Of a DNA stretch of 64,000 nucleotides, positions 24,253-35,767 are shown piece after piece. The stretch is from positions 2,501 to 66,500 of the forward strand of contig NW_022145613.1 in assembly GCF_000002235.5 (NCBI RefSeq). Direction: 5' to 3'. The position numbers and the translations under genes were made by a program. Source of the stretch: Strongylocentrotus purpuratus. Taxonomy: Eukaryota; Echinodermata; Echinoidea; Camarodonta; Strongylocentrotidae. The notes beneath the pieces are model-generated. The model was not told the DNA's origin. It saw only the letters and a program-made list of their open reading frames with translations, and ran no database searches. The first letter of the stretch is position 1; every line of letters begins with the position of its first letter.

Positions 24253-24543
24253 AGACGGCCAGCCAAAGCTGATGAACGTCGGGCGCGAGCCCGGGGCTCA
24301 GCTACGTGCATGTATGCCGTGTGTCCTGAGTATAAGAGTAATCTGGTTCTGGTTCTACTAGTCTACATCACAATTCACTAATAATATTCTAGTTTCATCA
24401 GGTCATTGTGCTTACCTGCTTGTTTAGCTAGTTAGTAGGCCTAGAACATGAAGTGTATCTCAGCTGACGATTAGTTGGTTATAGGAAAATTTGAGTAGTA
24501 TCCCAGGCATACACATACCGGTGCTAAACCGCTCTTTAAAACT

Positions 24544-25288
24544 AGCGACCATTAAGCCCGCGACCACTAAGGAGAAGGCTAGCCACCAAAAATGGGAACT
24601 TCAGTGTCTCCAAATCGTACAATTTGAAAGGAAAGGAAAAATGTGCACGTCGCGACTGACGATAAATAAACGGCCATGCACAACAAGTAGAAAAGATTTG
24701 GATGTTTAAACAAAAATGATCTTATAGTTATAGAATTTAACCAATGTTGGCCAACACCAATTTAAAACTGAGATCTTAATTTTTCCTTTCATATATAGGT
24801 CACATGCCGACATTTTTTTGTCTTAATATAGATCTAGGCCTTTAACATTTTGAAACTGTTAAAACTCGGCCAAAATCTCTAAAAACTTAAGTATTTAGTA
24901 TTTTGTTTAGTTCTATCTCAATTTATTTTTTTAAGAATGAAAAAATTATGTAGGGTATACATCTATTCGTTTGCCTAACTTAACTCCGTATAGAATTGCG
25001 TGTTCTTTAACGGGTATCATAATCTCAACTTTAAATTAAAATTAAACGTTTTCAACGCTTGAAATGTACCAGTTTATAAGTATTTGTTCTGCTATAATAT
25101 GACACGTTTTATTCTCACGTTTGAGACTCTATACTAGTTTTTACAAGATTTGATCTCATTTTTTCTTTTTTATCGCCCATGTTACACATTCATTTTCCTT
25201 TTTGTTTTAAAGATACCATTAGCGCCAAATCTATTGTTTTCCGGGCTAACTTCGCCCGAATCCATAGTGGTCGCGGCTATTGGTCGCC
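24544..25288. mobile_element. Probable MITE with imperfect terminal inverted repeats
   Basis: The left end GCGACCATTAAGCCCGCGAC, continuing CACTAAGGA, pairs with the right end, whose reverse complement is GCGACCAATAGCCGCGACCA then CTATGGA. About 745 bp lie between. No target duplication or transposase could be recognised. Confidence 0.5.
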
Positions 25289-25849
25289 AAAAGTAATTTT
25301 CTCGAGATTGTAAATCTGATCAATCCAATCATTATGTCACTCATAAAATGTTACAACCCGACGTGCAGTCTTTCATTAGGTCAAGTATAGTTTTGATCGT
25401 TTGTTTGTTCTTTTGTTTATTTTTAGTTAGTGTACTGTTTGTTTTTGTTTGTCTTATTACATTGTATTCCATTATGTTTTTGTTTGTCCAATATGGACGA
25501 TTTATTTATGCCGTATTTTGTTAGTCTTAACAATCCAATCACATCAATTAGTCTACATGTAAAAAAAATGGAACTTATAATTTATTATTTAGTTAAGACA
25601 ATAATGTAGTTTTTTTTTTCTTTTCGTATTTGTATTTATATTGTTCATGTTTTATTCTCCACTTTTCATGTATGCTTGCCATATTGTAGAATATAGGCTA
25701 TAGGTGATCATTCCTATCTACTTTATATTGTTGTTTTGTTAATCTGTATTCTTTGTATTATTAAGCTATGTTTGTATTCTTTATTATGTATTATATTATC
25801 ATGACATATGTACATGTCTACATGAGTTGTACTTTCGATACCCCAGAAG

Positions 25850-28248
25850 CAGTGGCGGATCCAGGGGGGGCCGAAACGGCCGCCCCCCCCCCTATTGGCG
25901 GCGCAAAAAAAAAGAAAAAAAGAGGAAGAAAAGAAGAGAAAAAAAAGGAAAGGAGAAGAGAAGAAAAAAAGGAGAAGAGAAAAGAAAGGAGAAGAGAAAA
26001 GAAAAGAGAAGAGAAAAGAAAAGAAAGAAGAGAAAAGAAACAGAGAGAGAGAGAAAAAAAAGAAGGAGAAATGATAACGAAGAAAGTCCCCCCCCCCCCC
26101 CCCCCCCCCCAATTTGTGTTTCCAAAATCTCCAAAAAAGGTTACTGTTCACGCAACGAAGTCCGGCCCGTACTGACTTTACACACCAGAGATAGAGGGGT
26201 GCTTTCAAAGAGAGGGAACATAATTGCGCGTACCCTAGATGAGTGGGGGGGGGGGGGTGGGGGAATGGCGCTTAGTGACAGTAACAACGAATAAGGGAAA
26301 AACTGTAATCGGAAGATTTGGGGTCATTCCAGTAGGCTTGGCAAACGTCATTGAATAGAGGGGGCCGGGCCGGCCGCATAAAATCTCGAGCCGCGGATTC
26401 AAAGTTAAACGTTAAAAACAGCCCCTGCGCTACAAAGGTCACCACTCTTTAGTGAGAAATTTAAAAAGGGCACACTATTTTGGATGTCTTTTAAATAGAA
26501 GCTATATACTCAACAGTCAAATTTTAAATTAGCGGTAGGGCCGCTTCACAACTCTTATTTTGCCCTTCATTTGGATTCAGCTCATACCAACTCGCTTGTG
26601 CTTGTATTTGAACTCATGTTGGTAAAACCATGGATTTATCCATGGTTTGTGTAATAAATCTTTCATTTCTACTAGTCTAATTGTGTGCTATCACAATCAT
26701 GATTGTTTCATTTTCCCTGTAAAGCAGGCGCGTAGCCAGGGGCGGTAGGGGCAGTGAGAGGACATCAGACGAAAAAGGAGCAGACAAGGAAATATTTTTG
26801 AAATTCTGACGAGTCGAGAACGGTACAACGAATCGTCTTCTTTCTCTAATAATTTAATGAAATGTCAAAGCTTCCGCGCTACGCGCGAGCGGGGAAAAAC
26901 TAAATTCAAACAACGATATAGAGTCGAGAATGGAACAACGAATTATCTTCTTTCTCTAATAATGTAATGAAATGTCAAATCTTCCGCGCTTCGCGCAGGA
27001 GGGGGGAAACTGTATTAAAACAAGATTTTAGAGTCGAGAATGGAACAACGAATTATCCTTTTCTCTAATAATTTAAGGAAACGTCAAAGCTTCCGCGCTT
27101 CGCGTGGGAGAGAGGGGAAACTGAATTCAAACAAGGATTAAGAGACGAGGATGGTACAACGAATCGTCTTCTTTCTCTAATAATTTAATGAAGCGTCAAA
27201 GCTTACGCGCTTCGCGCGGGAAGGGGGGGGGGGACTCAATTCAGACAAGTACTCAGAGTCGAGAACGGTACAACGAATCGTCTTCTTTCTCTATAAATAA
27301 TTTAATGAAACGTCAAAGCTTCCGCGCTTCGCGCGGGAGGGGTAAACTAAATCCAAATAAGGATCAAGAGTCGAGAATAGTACAACAAATCGTCTTCTTT
27401 CTATAATAATTTAATAAAACGTTAAGCTTCTGCGCTTTACGTTCAGAGAAAGATTAAGAATCGAGAATGGAACAACCAATCTTCTAATTCTTTCTCTTAT
27501 AATTTCATTAAACTATGAAAGGTCAAAGTTTCCGCGCTTCGCGCGGAGGGGGATGACGAACTAAATTCAAACAAGGATTTAGAGTCGAAAATGAAATAAC
27601 GAATCTTCTTCTTTCTCTAATAATTAATGAAAGGTCATAGCTTCCGCGCTTTGCGCGAGAGGGGGGACGAACTAAATTCAAACAAGGAGTTAGAGTCGAG
27701 AATGGAACAACGAATCTTCTAATTCTTTCTCTAATAATTTTATTAAACTATGAAAGGTCAAAGGTTCCGCGCTTCGCGCGAGAGGGGGGGGGACGAAATA
27801 AATTCAAACAATGATTTAGAGTCGAGAAAGGTTCACCGAATCCTCTCCTCTAATAATTTCATGAAACATCACAGCTTCTGCGCTTCGCGCGTAATGGGGG
27901 GGGGGGGGGCAGCGAGCTGCCCAAATATGAATTTTTGATATCTTTTCTCGTTTATTTTCGTGATAAATAACACTTTCGTAATATACATGTACATATTATG
28001 CTCAAATTTGTGCTCGATCGCTTCGCTCACTAGCCGAATTGTAAAACCAGAAAATTACTTTTTCGGGCAAGAGGTTATAGCCCCCCCCCCCCCCCCCCCC
28101 CAATTGAAATGACAAAAATTGTACCGGTATGGTGCTTCTAATATGACCTTGTAAGTATTGACATGTTGAGTTTTAAAAAAAGGTCTGCGCAATTTTCAAA
28201 TTTCCGGCCCCCCCCCCCCCCTATTGGAAAATCCTGGATCCGCGCCTG
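25850..28248 (+). mobile_element. hAT-like composite element with internal tandem repeat
   Basis: The left terminus CAGTGGCGGATCCAGG and right terminus CCTGGATCCGCGCCTG form an imperfect inverted pair of the type common to hAT elements. In order: G and C runs, a ~160-base purine tract (25908-26070), a C run (26088-26109), a segment homologous in inverse to 1350-1980 (26330-26720), a second terminus-like motif CAGGCGCGTAGCCAGG at 26725, and a ~100-bp tandem array (26780-27920). The 8-bp flanks (cccagaag, cagaagga) do not match in register, so this may be two elements side by side. No transposase is seen. Confidence 0.6.
26780..27920 (+). repeat. ~100-bp tandem repeat with GC hairpin, about 11 copies
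   Basis: The consensus runs through GAGTCGAGAACGGTACAACG, AATCGTCTTCTTTCTCTAAT, AATTTAATGAAACGTCAAAG and CTTCCGCGCTTCGCGCGGGA, then a G run and an A/T-rich join with AACAAGGATT. Each unit holds the hairpin CCGCGCTTCGCGCGG (6-bp stem). Units vary by small indels. The same unit occurs at about 38108-38215, 40510-40690 and 45110-45780, always near hAT-like termini, so it is an internal part of that family. Confidence 0.85.
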
Positions 28249-30637
28249 CAGAAGGAGGTCGAATGAGTCAATAAGTTCTATTCTATTCTACCTATATTGC
28301 CCCCGCTCGCGATATTTTTCGCCCCTTATTGGCTTTACCATCTTTGATCAGTGCCCCTTCATCACCTCTTATCATTGCCTCTTAATTTTCAGAACATTCT
28401 TATACGCGCCTGTCCGATGAGTGCCCATTAACATTTGAGAGGTGCCTCCTTTGCATGTATGACTCTGTAATTTATATTAATTAAGCACCCCCTTTTCATC
28501 TCTGATATGTAGAGCCACTTTCATTTCGACACGTGCCCAAGCCCAAGGGGTACTTTTCACGTATCAAAGTCCGGCTCGTACGTACATACACAAAATTGCG
28601 TACCCTAAATAATACTGAGTGGATGGGGGCCGGGTCAAAAGGAGGGAACATGCATATGGGTACCTGGGGGCGGGCATGTGCCCTAGCTTATCATTTCTAA
28701 TAATAGTGTTATTTTCCTTCGATCTGTTAATTGCCCATTTTTCGATATCTTTGGAAATTTGCCCCCCCCCCCCCCCTTTCCTTTCCCAATTAAATGTGCT
28801 CCTGATTTAAAGCGACTAAGAACAACATTTTCTTTATTTTCACCCAAAGCTTTATATAATCAAAGATTTTTGCAGTCGCCAATGTCTAAAAATATTAAAT
28901 TTCCGAATTGAACTTTCCCTTTGTAAATGCCCCTTTCTTCCAGAAGGTGCCCTTTTTTGTTGTTCCCCCCCCCCCCCCCAAATTTGAAAAACGCTAGACC
29001 GCCCCTGCTGTGATATGCATATAATGGAGTACAAAGATAAATCGCACAGTCATCAGTCCCATGCATGGCGGTTGAATCTCCTCTACTTCCTTCAAAATAT
29101 TAAATGTGAATCAGATAAATTTTGAGTACCGGTAGGCTATCTAGAAAAGATCAATGAATGCTTCCTTAAATCATATAAACCAGGCATAAATCGCGGAGAC
29201 TATGCCTCCTTTCGGCCTTCGAAAAATTAATTGCCATAGGCCTATAATTTAGATAGCATTAGGTATTTAGGTTTACATGTGAAAACAAGGATTTTAGGGT
29301 TAGGGTTAGGGTTAGGATTATATATATAATTCCCCATGCAATTTCCTTGACAGGATGTAACATGCAACTCATATAAAAAATTTAAAGATTTTTTAAATCT
29401 AAATGTTGAAAGACCCCAATAAATCCCAGGGAAATATTCATGGTTATGACAACAAAAAAAGGTGAAATATATGCACTCACCAACAACCACGTGAAAACGT
29501 GTGTTGTTATTTATTGTATTTGTTTATATAAGATACATACGGCGGCCTTGCAGCGCAGCATCTGCAGCCAGACCATTGAAGAACTATTATTAATTGTGTT
29601 AAGACAGATGCGGCGCTCCAGGGGAGCACGATGCCCCCACTTTATCAATTACTTTTTGTTCTAATAGGTATCTAATAGGTACCCGCTCCACATTCTCGAG
29701 TGCCCTTGAGTGATACATGTCTGTAAAAACCCAATACACACACACACACACACACTCGGGAATGACAGCGTCGTACCCCCTCAGGTTTTACCCACACCAA
29801 TAATCTTGAGCAATTAAACTGCCCTTTTGTGATTGAAAACTCTGCCCATCTTTTGCTTCATTCCATCCTTCCTAATCTTTATAATTCCTACTTTTTCCCT
29901 ATCCTTTCCTCTCTTCGTTTGCATATTTTCTTTCCATCCTCTCTCTTTCTTTACATCTCAGCATATTTCTGCTCATCCCTCCTCTCGATGATGCCATACT
30001 TTTTTTTTCTTCTTCTTCTTCTGATCCTACTCCCCTCTTATCCACCTTATTCCTTCCTTTTCTCCTCCTCTCCACGCTATCAATAAAGACACACAAACAC
30101 TACGGATCTACATACATCTATATTTAGCGGTTAAAGCATACAATTAAAAACAAAAGTTTCTCTTTCTGTTAACTTTTACACTGAAAATCAATGAAAGTGA
30201 TAATTTATTATGCATAACTTTCCTCATAATTTGACATTTACAGGTTGTATATTTTTCTGATTTATAATCTATAACTACAAGTCATAGCTTTTCTTTCTAC
30301 TGATTTTGTTAGTGTTTTTTTTTTTTGTAGTTGAATGGCAAATCTTGAAAGCATATATGACAAGAATACCTAAAGACATTCATGATTCTGGTGGTGACCA
30401 GTTCCAGAAATCAGCTTTTACCTTTTTATAGCCTCATACCTTTTTAAGAATTAGAAGTTTTGCCGTTATCCAAATCCCAAACTCATTACAGAAGATTCGT
30501 TTCATCTTACTCTGGTACTCGTCAAATGCCTACGGACACAAAGTTCTGTTTTGTTGTGTGTTTTTTCAGCGAGCGAGCGAGCCAACAATGACATTTTTAA
30601 TATGGTAATTTGTTACATTTTGAAACACACTTGATAA
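28249..30637. other. Intergenic, with hAT-like fragment and microsatellites
   Basis: No gene is seen. A C run (about 28964-28979) followed by CTAGACCGCCCCTG (ending 29007) is a hAT-like right end without a visible partner. An (AC)n tract is near 29735-29755. The stretch 29820-30080 is pyrimidine-rich and low complexity. Confidence 0.5.
29293..29317. repeat. Interstitial telomere-type repeat, inverted
   Basis: Four TTAGGG-type units (TTAGGGTTAGGGTTAGGG plus TTAGG), opposite in orientation to the terminal array. It may be a fossil of end repair or of terminal rearrangement, or chance expansion. Confidence 0.85.
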
Positions 30638-31079
30638 CAGGCACGTACGCAGGGGGGGGGGGGTTGGGTTTAAACCCCCCCCCCTTGAGTTTTTTTATGT
30701 ATATATTTTGTGTATGTTTTTTTTTGTGAAAACCCTAACCCCCCCCCCTTTGATTTTTTTTTATTTTTTTTAAATTATACCAATGGCTGACCTAAAAAAG
30801 GTGACCTTACCCCCCCCCCCAACGGAACAAATTTTGAGACAAAAAAAAAAGAAATAAAGTGTCCTCTTACCCCCCCCCCCCCCCCCCCCCCCGCCCCCCC
30901 ACACTAAGTGACTTTTCGGCTGGCTGAGTCGTTGCGACTTTTTTTGGACTCGAAAAAAAAAAAAAAGTGTCAGCTTACCCCCCCCCCCCCCCCCCCCCCA
31001 CACTAAGCACTTTTCGGCTGGCTGAGTCGTTGCGATTTTTTTTTGGACACCTAAAAAAAACAAAAAAAGTGTCCGCTTA

Positions 31080-31110
<31 letters not shown>

Positions 31111-31502
31111 CACTAAGCGACTTTTCGACTGGCTGAGTCGTTGCGATTTTTTTTTGGACTCAAAAAAAAAAAAAAAATTGTAACAATGGCTGACCTAAAT
31201 AAAGGTGACCTTCCCCCCCCCCCCCCCCCAACGGAACAAAATGTCAAATTTTCAAATTTCAAGACCAAAAAAAAAAAGAAAAAAAAGTGTTCTCTTACCC
31301 CCCCCCCCCCCCCCCCCACACTAAGCGACTTTCCGGCTGGCTGAGTCGTTGCGATTTTTTTTTGGACTCAAAAAAAAAAAGTGTCTGCTTACCTCCCCCC
31401 CCCCCCCCCCCCCAAACTGAGTGACTTTTCGGCCGGCGCGATTTTCAAATTTTCGGGAGTGACTTTTCGGCTGGCTGAGTTGTTGCGATTTTTTTTTGGA
31501 CT

Positions 31503-31539
<37 letters not shown>

Positions 31540-31667
31540 GTAGGCTTACCCCCCCCCCCCCAAACTGAGTGACTTTTCGGCCGGCGCGATTTTCAAATTT
31601 TCGGGAGCAGATTTTTCGGGCCCGATTTTAAAAACCCCCCCTTGAAAAAATCCTGCGGACGCCACTG
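30638..31667 (+). mobile_element. hAT-like non-autonomous element with perfect 8-bp TSD
   Basis: Begins CAGGCACGTACGCAGG and ends CCTGCGGACGCCACTG, with CTTGATAA on both sides (30630-30637 and 31668-31675). Inside are about six units of roughly 100 bp: CTAAGCGACTTTTCGGCTGG, CTGAGTCGTTGCGATTTT, poly(A), AGTGTCNGCTTAC and a 15-28 base C run. Related units are at 36375-36892 and inverted at 60880-61080. 1030 bp, no transposase. The 8-bp TSD and CAG termini fit the hAT superfamily. Confidence 0.88.
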
Positions 31668-32249
31668 CTTGATAAGATTAAAAGAAATACATGTACGAGT
31701 ACAAGAATACGAAAATCACATATTTGGTCACCTCCATACACGAATATGAGGATTTCGGGCATCTTGCTATTCAGAATCATTCTGTTTCTCAGTGTTCCTA
31801 GCGAGTGAAGCAAACAAGTGTCGTACAAAACGATAAGAAGATTTATTTGGGCACCTTGTCGCCCAAATGTGACAATATTCCAGTAATTTGCTATCTAATA
31901 GATATTCGGGCACCTCATTGCCAACATATGGACTTATTCAGGCACCTCACTGCCTGAAATCATCTTGTTTCTAAATTCTGTGAAAATACACTTTTAAAAA
32001 ATGTCCATAAAACTTTCTCTTTTTTTTCCCAGTGAATATACATAGCGGTTTCAAACATTTTTTCCCCACGAAATTCATGTATATTACAAGATGGATACAA
32101 ATGGATCTTTACCAATTTCTCTCACAGCATGTTTTGTGGCACCCCCACTTAAAAAACCTGCCCTAAAGCACAATTGCATTCATGAAATTTCATTCTCCAT
32201 GAAATACAACAACTAGTGAGCACATTTTTTTTTTTTTTTTTTGATCCTC

Positions 32250-32366
32250 AAAAAAAAATTCAATTGCACCCCCCCCCCCCCTTGAGCGCCAGGGGGGGGG
32301 GCCAACCCCCCAAAAAGGTAAAAATCACGTGATTTTACGTGATTTTTTTTCTCAAGGGGGGGGCCC

Positions 32367-32397
<31 letters not shown>

Positions 32398-32411
32398 TGG
32401 ATCCGCCACTG
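32250..32411. mobile_element. hAT-like right-end fragment
   Basis: C and G runs, an internal palindromic stretch around AAATCACGTGATTTTACGTG (32324-32345), a ~32-base C run, then CTGGATCCGCCACTG ending at 32411. The matching left terminus and TSD were not identified. Confidence 0.5.
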
Positions 32412-32699
32412 GACTGAAGTCCATCCTTTCGTAATCATGAAGTATATTGGATCCTTCTGGATCTAAACTCACAGTTCCTGGTCAGATGTATCATGTTCAC
32501 TAACCATCAACAACATTTTGGAAACTCAAGTTCGATCGATTATATCTCTCTTAGATGATGACAGATAAGATTTATTCATTCAAAAAAATTGAGTTGTGTA
32601 TATATTGTGCACTCTATATTTTATGTATTGCAATTTGAAATAAGTTGCATGATACAATAGAGAATACTACATAACAAAAATCTTCTCATGGGACAACTG

Positions 32700-33068
32700 T
32701 TGCTTTGTTTAGTATCATTAGAAAGTACCAGTATGTTTATTACTCTTTAAAATGATACCATATTTATCATGATCTGCAGTCATGGAATGAGCAGTACATC
32801 GTAATAAAGGGCAGGGTCAAAAGTGTAAACTTGCAAAATGCACTGGTAAGCACTGGTATTGTTATGTAGCACACTACATAGCAGCCCTTTACTCTTCTAA
32901 GAAAGAATGCACAGCCGAACAAGAGCAGTGCATTTTGCAACTTTGACTTTTCACCTTGCCCCTTATTTTTATTGAATGCACATTCCATGATTGTTAAGTC
33001 CGTAAACAAATGGGGTATCATTTTAAACAGGTTTAAACACACGTTCCAATGATACTAAACATAGCGAT
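32700..33068. mobile_element. Foldback MITE downstream of POLR3K
   Basis: The arms of roughly 140-150 bases are 32700-32848 and 32930-33068. They pair imperfectly through TTTAGTATCATT, TTTAAAATGATACC, AATCATGGAATG and TTGCAAAATGCACTG. The right arm holds AATAAA on the minus strand (32973-32968), which could serve as the POLR3K polyadenylation signal about 320 bases past its stop. Confidence 0.75.
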
Positions 33069-33289
33069 GGTTATGGCATAACAAGAGAGATAATCATTCA
33101 AACTTGATTTTCCAAACACATTTTGGGGGAGTTAGATAACAGTCAAGGAGTTCAATTCACAAGATGATGACAGATTATTTCCATAAAGCCTTACAACCGC
33201 TTCACATCCTGCTCAGTCTAGCAATGCCTGCACTGCCAGAACTGTATGTTTGTTCATATTCAAATAACATGACATCACTTCCTGGTCCG

Positions 33290-34045
33290 TCATTCATTCC
33301 ATCTATGTCCGCATTGTTGGTAACAGCACTTGTAGAAGGTGGTCATTGGTTCGTCAGCAGAACGAGTCTGCATTTGCATGAAATAGGCCCTCGGTGTTCA
33401 CACTTAGGGCATTTTTCTGGTGGTGTTGAAAAAGAAAACCCAAATAAATGTATAACTATGACAGGCTAAACATGTTTAATTTTCGACATGAAAGTATAAA
33501 GTGAAATCTAAATGTAATTAAGACATTAAATACACTTTAGAGGAATATCCCATATGCCAGTAAGCAATTTGCTCTGAAAGAATACACAAAAATTATTTTT
33601 TTGTGACATCTTGAACAAATTAATAAATGTGTATTCATCAAAGAAGTAAATTACAAATTTTTCAAGTTGTGATCGCTGCTTACACGCAGATGGAATTTTC
33701 AAATTGATAAATTTGCTATGTCACTGTGTTGCATTGTCCGTATATAACTCCTGTTAAATTTTGTTACTGAGGTGTACTGTATTATGGGGTCTCATGATAT
33801 AACAACCAAATAGGCTTACCAGCTGTTGAGTCGACATTCTCCCATGCTGCTGCACCGCCTAAGACATCATCTACTTCTTTCAGACGTGGATATTTTCTAT
33901 TGGCGAGCTTAAAAGGGAGACAAACAGAAAGAGAGAGCGAGAGAGAGGGGGAAATGAGGATAAATTACTAATTGGCTCTGTTCTACTTAGGAATAGGATA
34001 CATCAAGCATTCTGTCTGTCTCAGTCATGTACTTTCTCTCACTCA

Positions 34046-34082
<37 letters not shown>

Positions 34083-35767
34083 ACTCACTCTCCTCAGCTA
34101 TCTTTCTTCTCACCTTTCGTCTTTCCCCTCCTTATCTCTTAGTATTTAGTTATTCACATAATTTTATCACCCTCATTCAAGTTTCAAGTTTATTTTTTCC
34201 ATTTTATCGAAGATAACATAATTGAACATAATGCACATCGTAATAATTATAACAAAACATACAATATAAAAACATAATGTACATGGTAGACTAATAGCTG
34301 TAACAAAAGATACAATCATAGGTATGATAAATACATTTCAAAAAGCTAAATAAAATGGGGGATCTACTAAAAAGTAAACTTGTATTATGTCCCAGTTCCA
34401 TTCTCTTTCTCATACAGTGTAGTTTTTATCATCGTATAAGGTACCCTGTTTAGGCTTGTCATCTACCCTCTCCTCTCTCCTTCCTTATCTCTTTGATAAC
34501 ATCTGTGTTTTGATGCAATGAATAATTCTTTGTATTTATTTGATTTTGTTTATCTATTTGTTTTGTTCATTCTACGTTTATAACATCATTGTTCAAATGC
34601 CTTGTATTAATTGTATTAATTAGATAGTCAACTGAACTCTTCAGTCAGTTTGAAAATTGTATGCACATTTGTAGACCAAATTTTTCTGTCTCTTTCGTTC
34701 GTTAGCCTCTGATTTGGTAAGGTCGGCTCTCTCTTTAGAGACAGAACAGCCCTATACGCTTTAGTGTTCACGCGTTTTGTGTAAAGAAACGTTACACAAA
34801 ACTTGGCCAAACTTAATCCCTAATTTTGATATTTTACCGGATGCGTATCCGATGCATTTTTAGTCCAAAATTAGCTACATGCTTAACTACTTCGGTTTCA
34901 CTTACCAACTCGACTACTTGAATCCATTTAATGGTCCCTTTTCAGGAAATTATGGGTCAAGATGAAGAAAATCTTGCAGCCGGGGTTGTGTATGAACTAT
35001 GACGTCATCTAAATCTCATTCCTTCTAGTCTACGCCGAAGGCAAAATGATTATGAAGGAAAAACTGTGCACGAGCTACGAGTTCGTAATGACATGCACAG
35101 TTTTTCCGTTATAATCATTTTTCCTTCGGCGTAGACTAGAAGGGATGAGATTCGGTCTTCTTCTTCTTCTTCCTCAGTAAATGCAACTTCATACAACGAA
35201 AATTACGCACTGCAGTGTGGTGTGTGCCATGTCCAAAATGTGTGTAGATTTCTAGGCCTCAATCCAGCACATTTCGTGATAGAAATACGCCAATGGTAAA
35301 AGTCTAAAATTAAAGCCAAGGGTAATTATTGACATTGCATTGGTTCGCTGTAATTTTCGAGGATAAATGCATCGGATATAAATCTGCTAAAAGTAAAATT
35401 TAGGATTTCGGGCAAATTTGGTGGCCAGATTAAGCCACCAAAGTTTGCAGAGCAGACCCTATTTTCGGCTTCTGTCTCTACAGAGACGAGCCGAACCTAT
35501 CGAGCGAAAGAGACACCCCATGCCGGGTGTAAATTCACAGTCACAGGAGCCCGTTCGCGCCCCGCGCCCTCCCGACCATTGCGCTGGCATTAAATGCATG
35601 ATGAGGCTCTGAGTCTGAGCTCTGTTTAAATAAATAACTACGTTTGATAGACTACTCACTTTTCGGGTCACGTTGTGAACGTATGGACAGGTATTGCAAG
35701 CGAATCTCAGGCACTTTGGTCCTTCCTCAACAACCAAGACATTTGCACATGTTGGGCAAAACAACAT
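33290..35767 (-). CDS. POLR3K: RNA polymerase III subunit RPC10 (three exons; 1-base deletion in exon 3)
   Basis: POLR3K is the small TFIIS/Rpb9-like subunit of RNA polymerase III, needed for termination, reinitiation and RNA cleavage. Minus-strand exons: 35767-35660 (36 codons, [16 protein letters not shown] to [10 protein letters not shown]), 33907-33820 ([20 protein letters not shown] to NVDSTA) and 33416-33290 (EKCPKCEH, then [27 protein letters not shown], stop). The N-terminal zinc ribbon has CPTC and CNTC; the C-terminal ribbon has CPKC, then CC and CGH, with the acidic RSADEP hairpin. GT-AG sites and phases agree for introns. In exon 3, between CEH and AYF (33380-33388), one base is missing relative to the family (CACCGAGG where a proline-arginine pair is expected), shifting the frame. 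The rest is intact, so an assembly error or a private mutation is possible. Confidence 0.9.
33930..34085. repeat. GA and CT microsatellites
   Basis: (GA)-rich tract near 33928-33950 and (CT)n near 34041-34082, both within POLR3K intron 2. Opposite-sense purine tracts 100 bases apart could pair. No function is implied. Confidence 0.7.
35012..35152. mobile_element. Foldback MITE in POLR3K intron 1
   Basis: Arms of about 60 bases: AATCTCATTCCTTCTAGTCT onward (35012-35070) against 35094-35152, pairing through CTACGCCGAAGG, AATGATTAT and AAAAACTGTGCA. The loop is about 23 bases (cgagctacgagttcgtaatg). The full hairpin is about 140 bp. Confidence 0.85.

Noticed and set aside
24335..24358. Second CR1-like 3' tail (TCTGGTTCTGGTTCTA)
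   Set aside because: Resembles the AGAACC tail of the LINE at 21 kb in inverse, but is too short and has no adjoining LINE sequence in the right orientation.
25768..26294. Lys/Arg/Glu-rich proteins in purine tracts (also at 2198, 40120 and elsewhere)
   Set aside because: Low-complexity purine tract read in several frames; no conserved protein.
26780..27920. CRISPR-like or gene-cluster interpretation of the ~100-bp array
   Set aside because: The whole unit is repeated, including the intervals; frames are short and broken, and the array is bounded by transposon-like ends.
29899..30096. Short Arg/Glu-rich protein
   Set aside because: It is the reverse of a pyrimidine-rich low-complexity tract.
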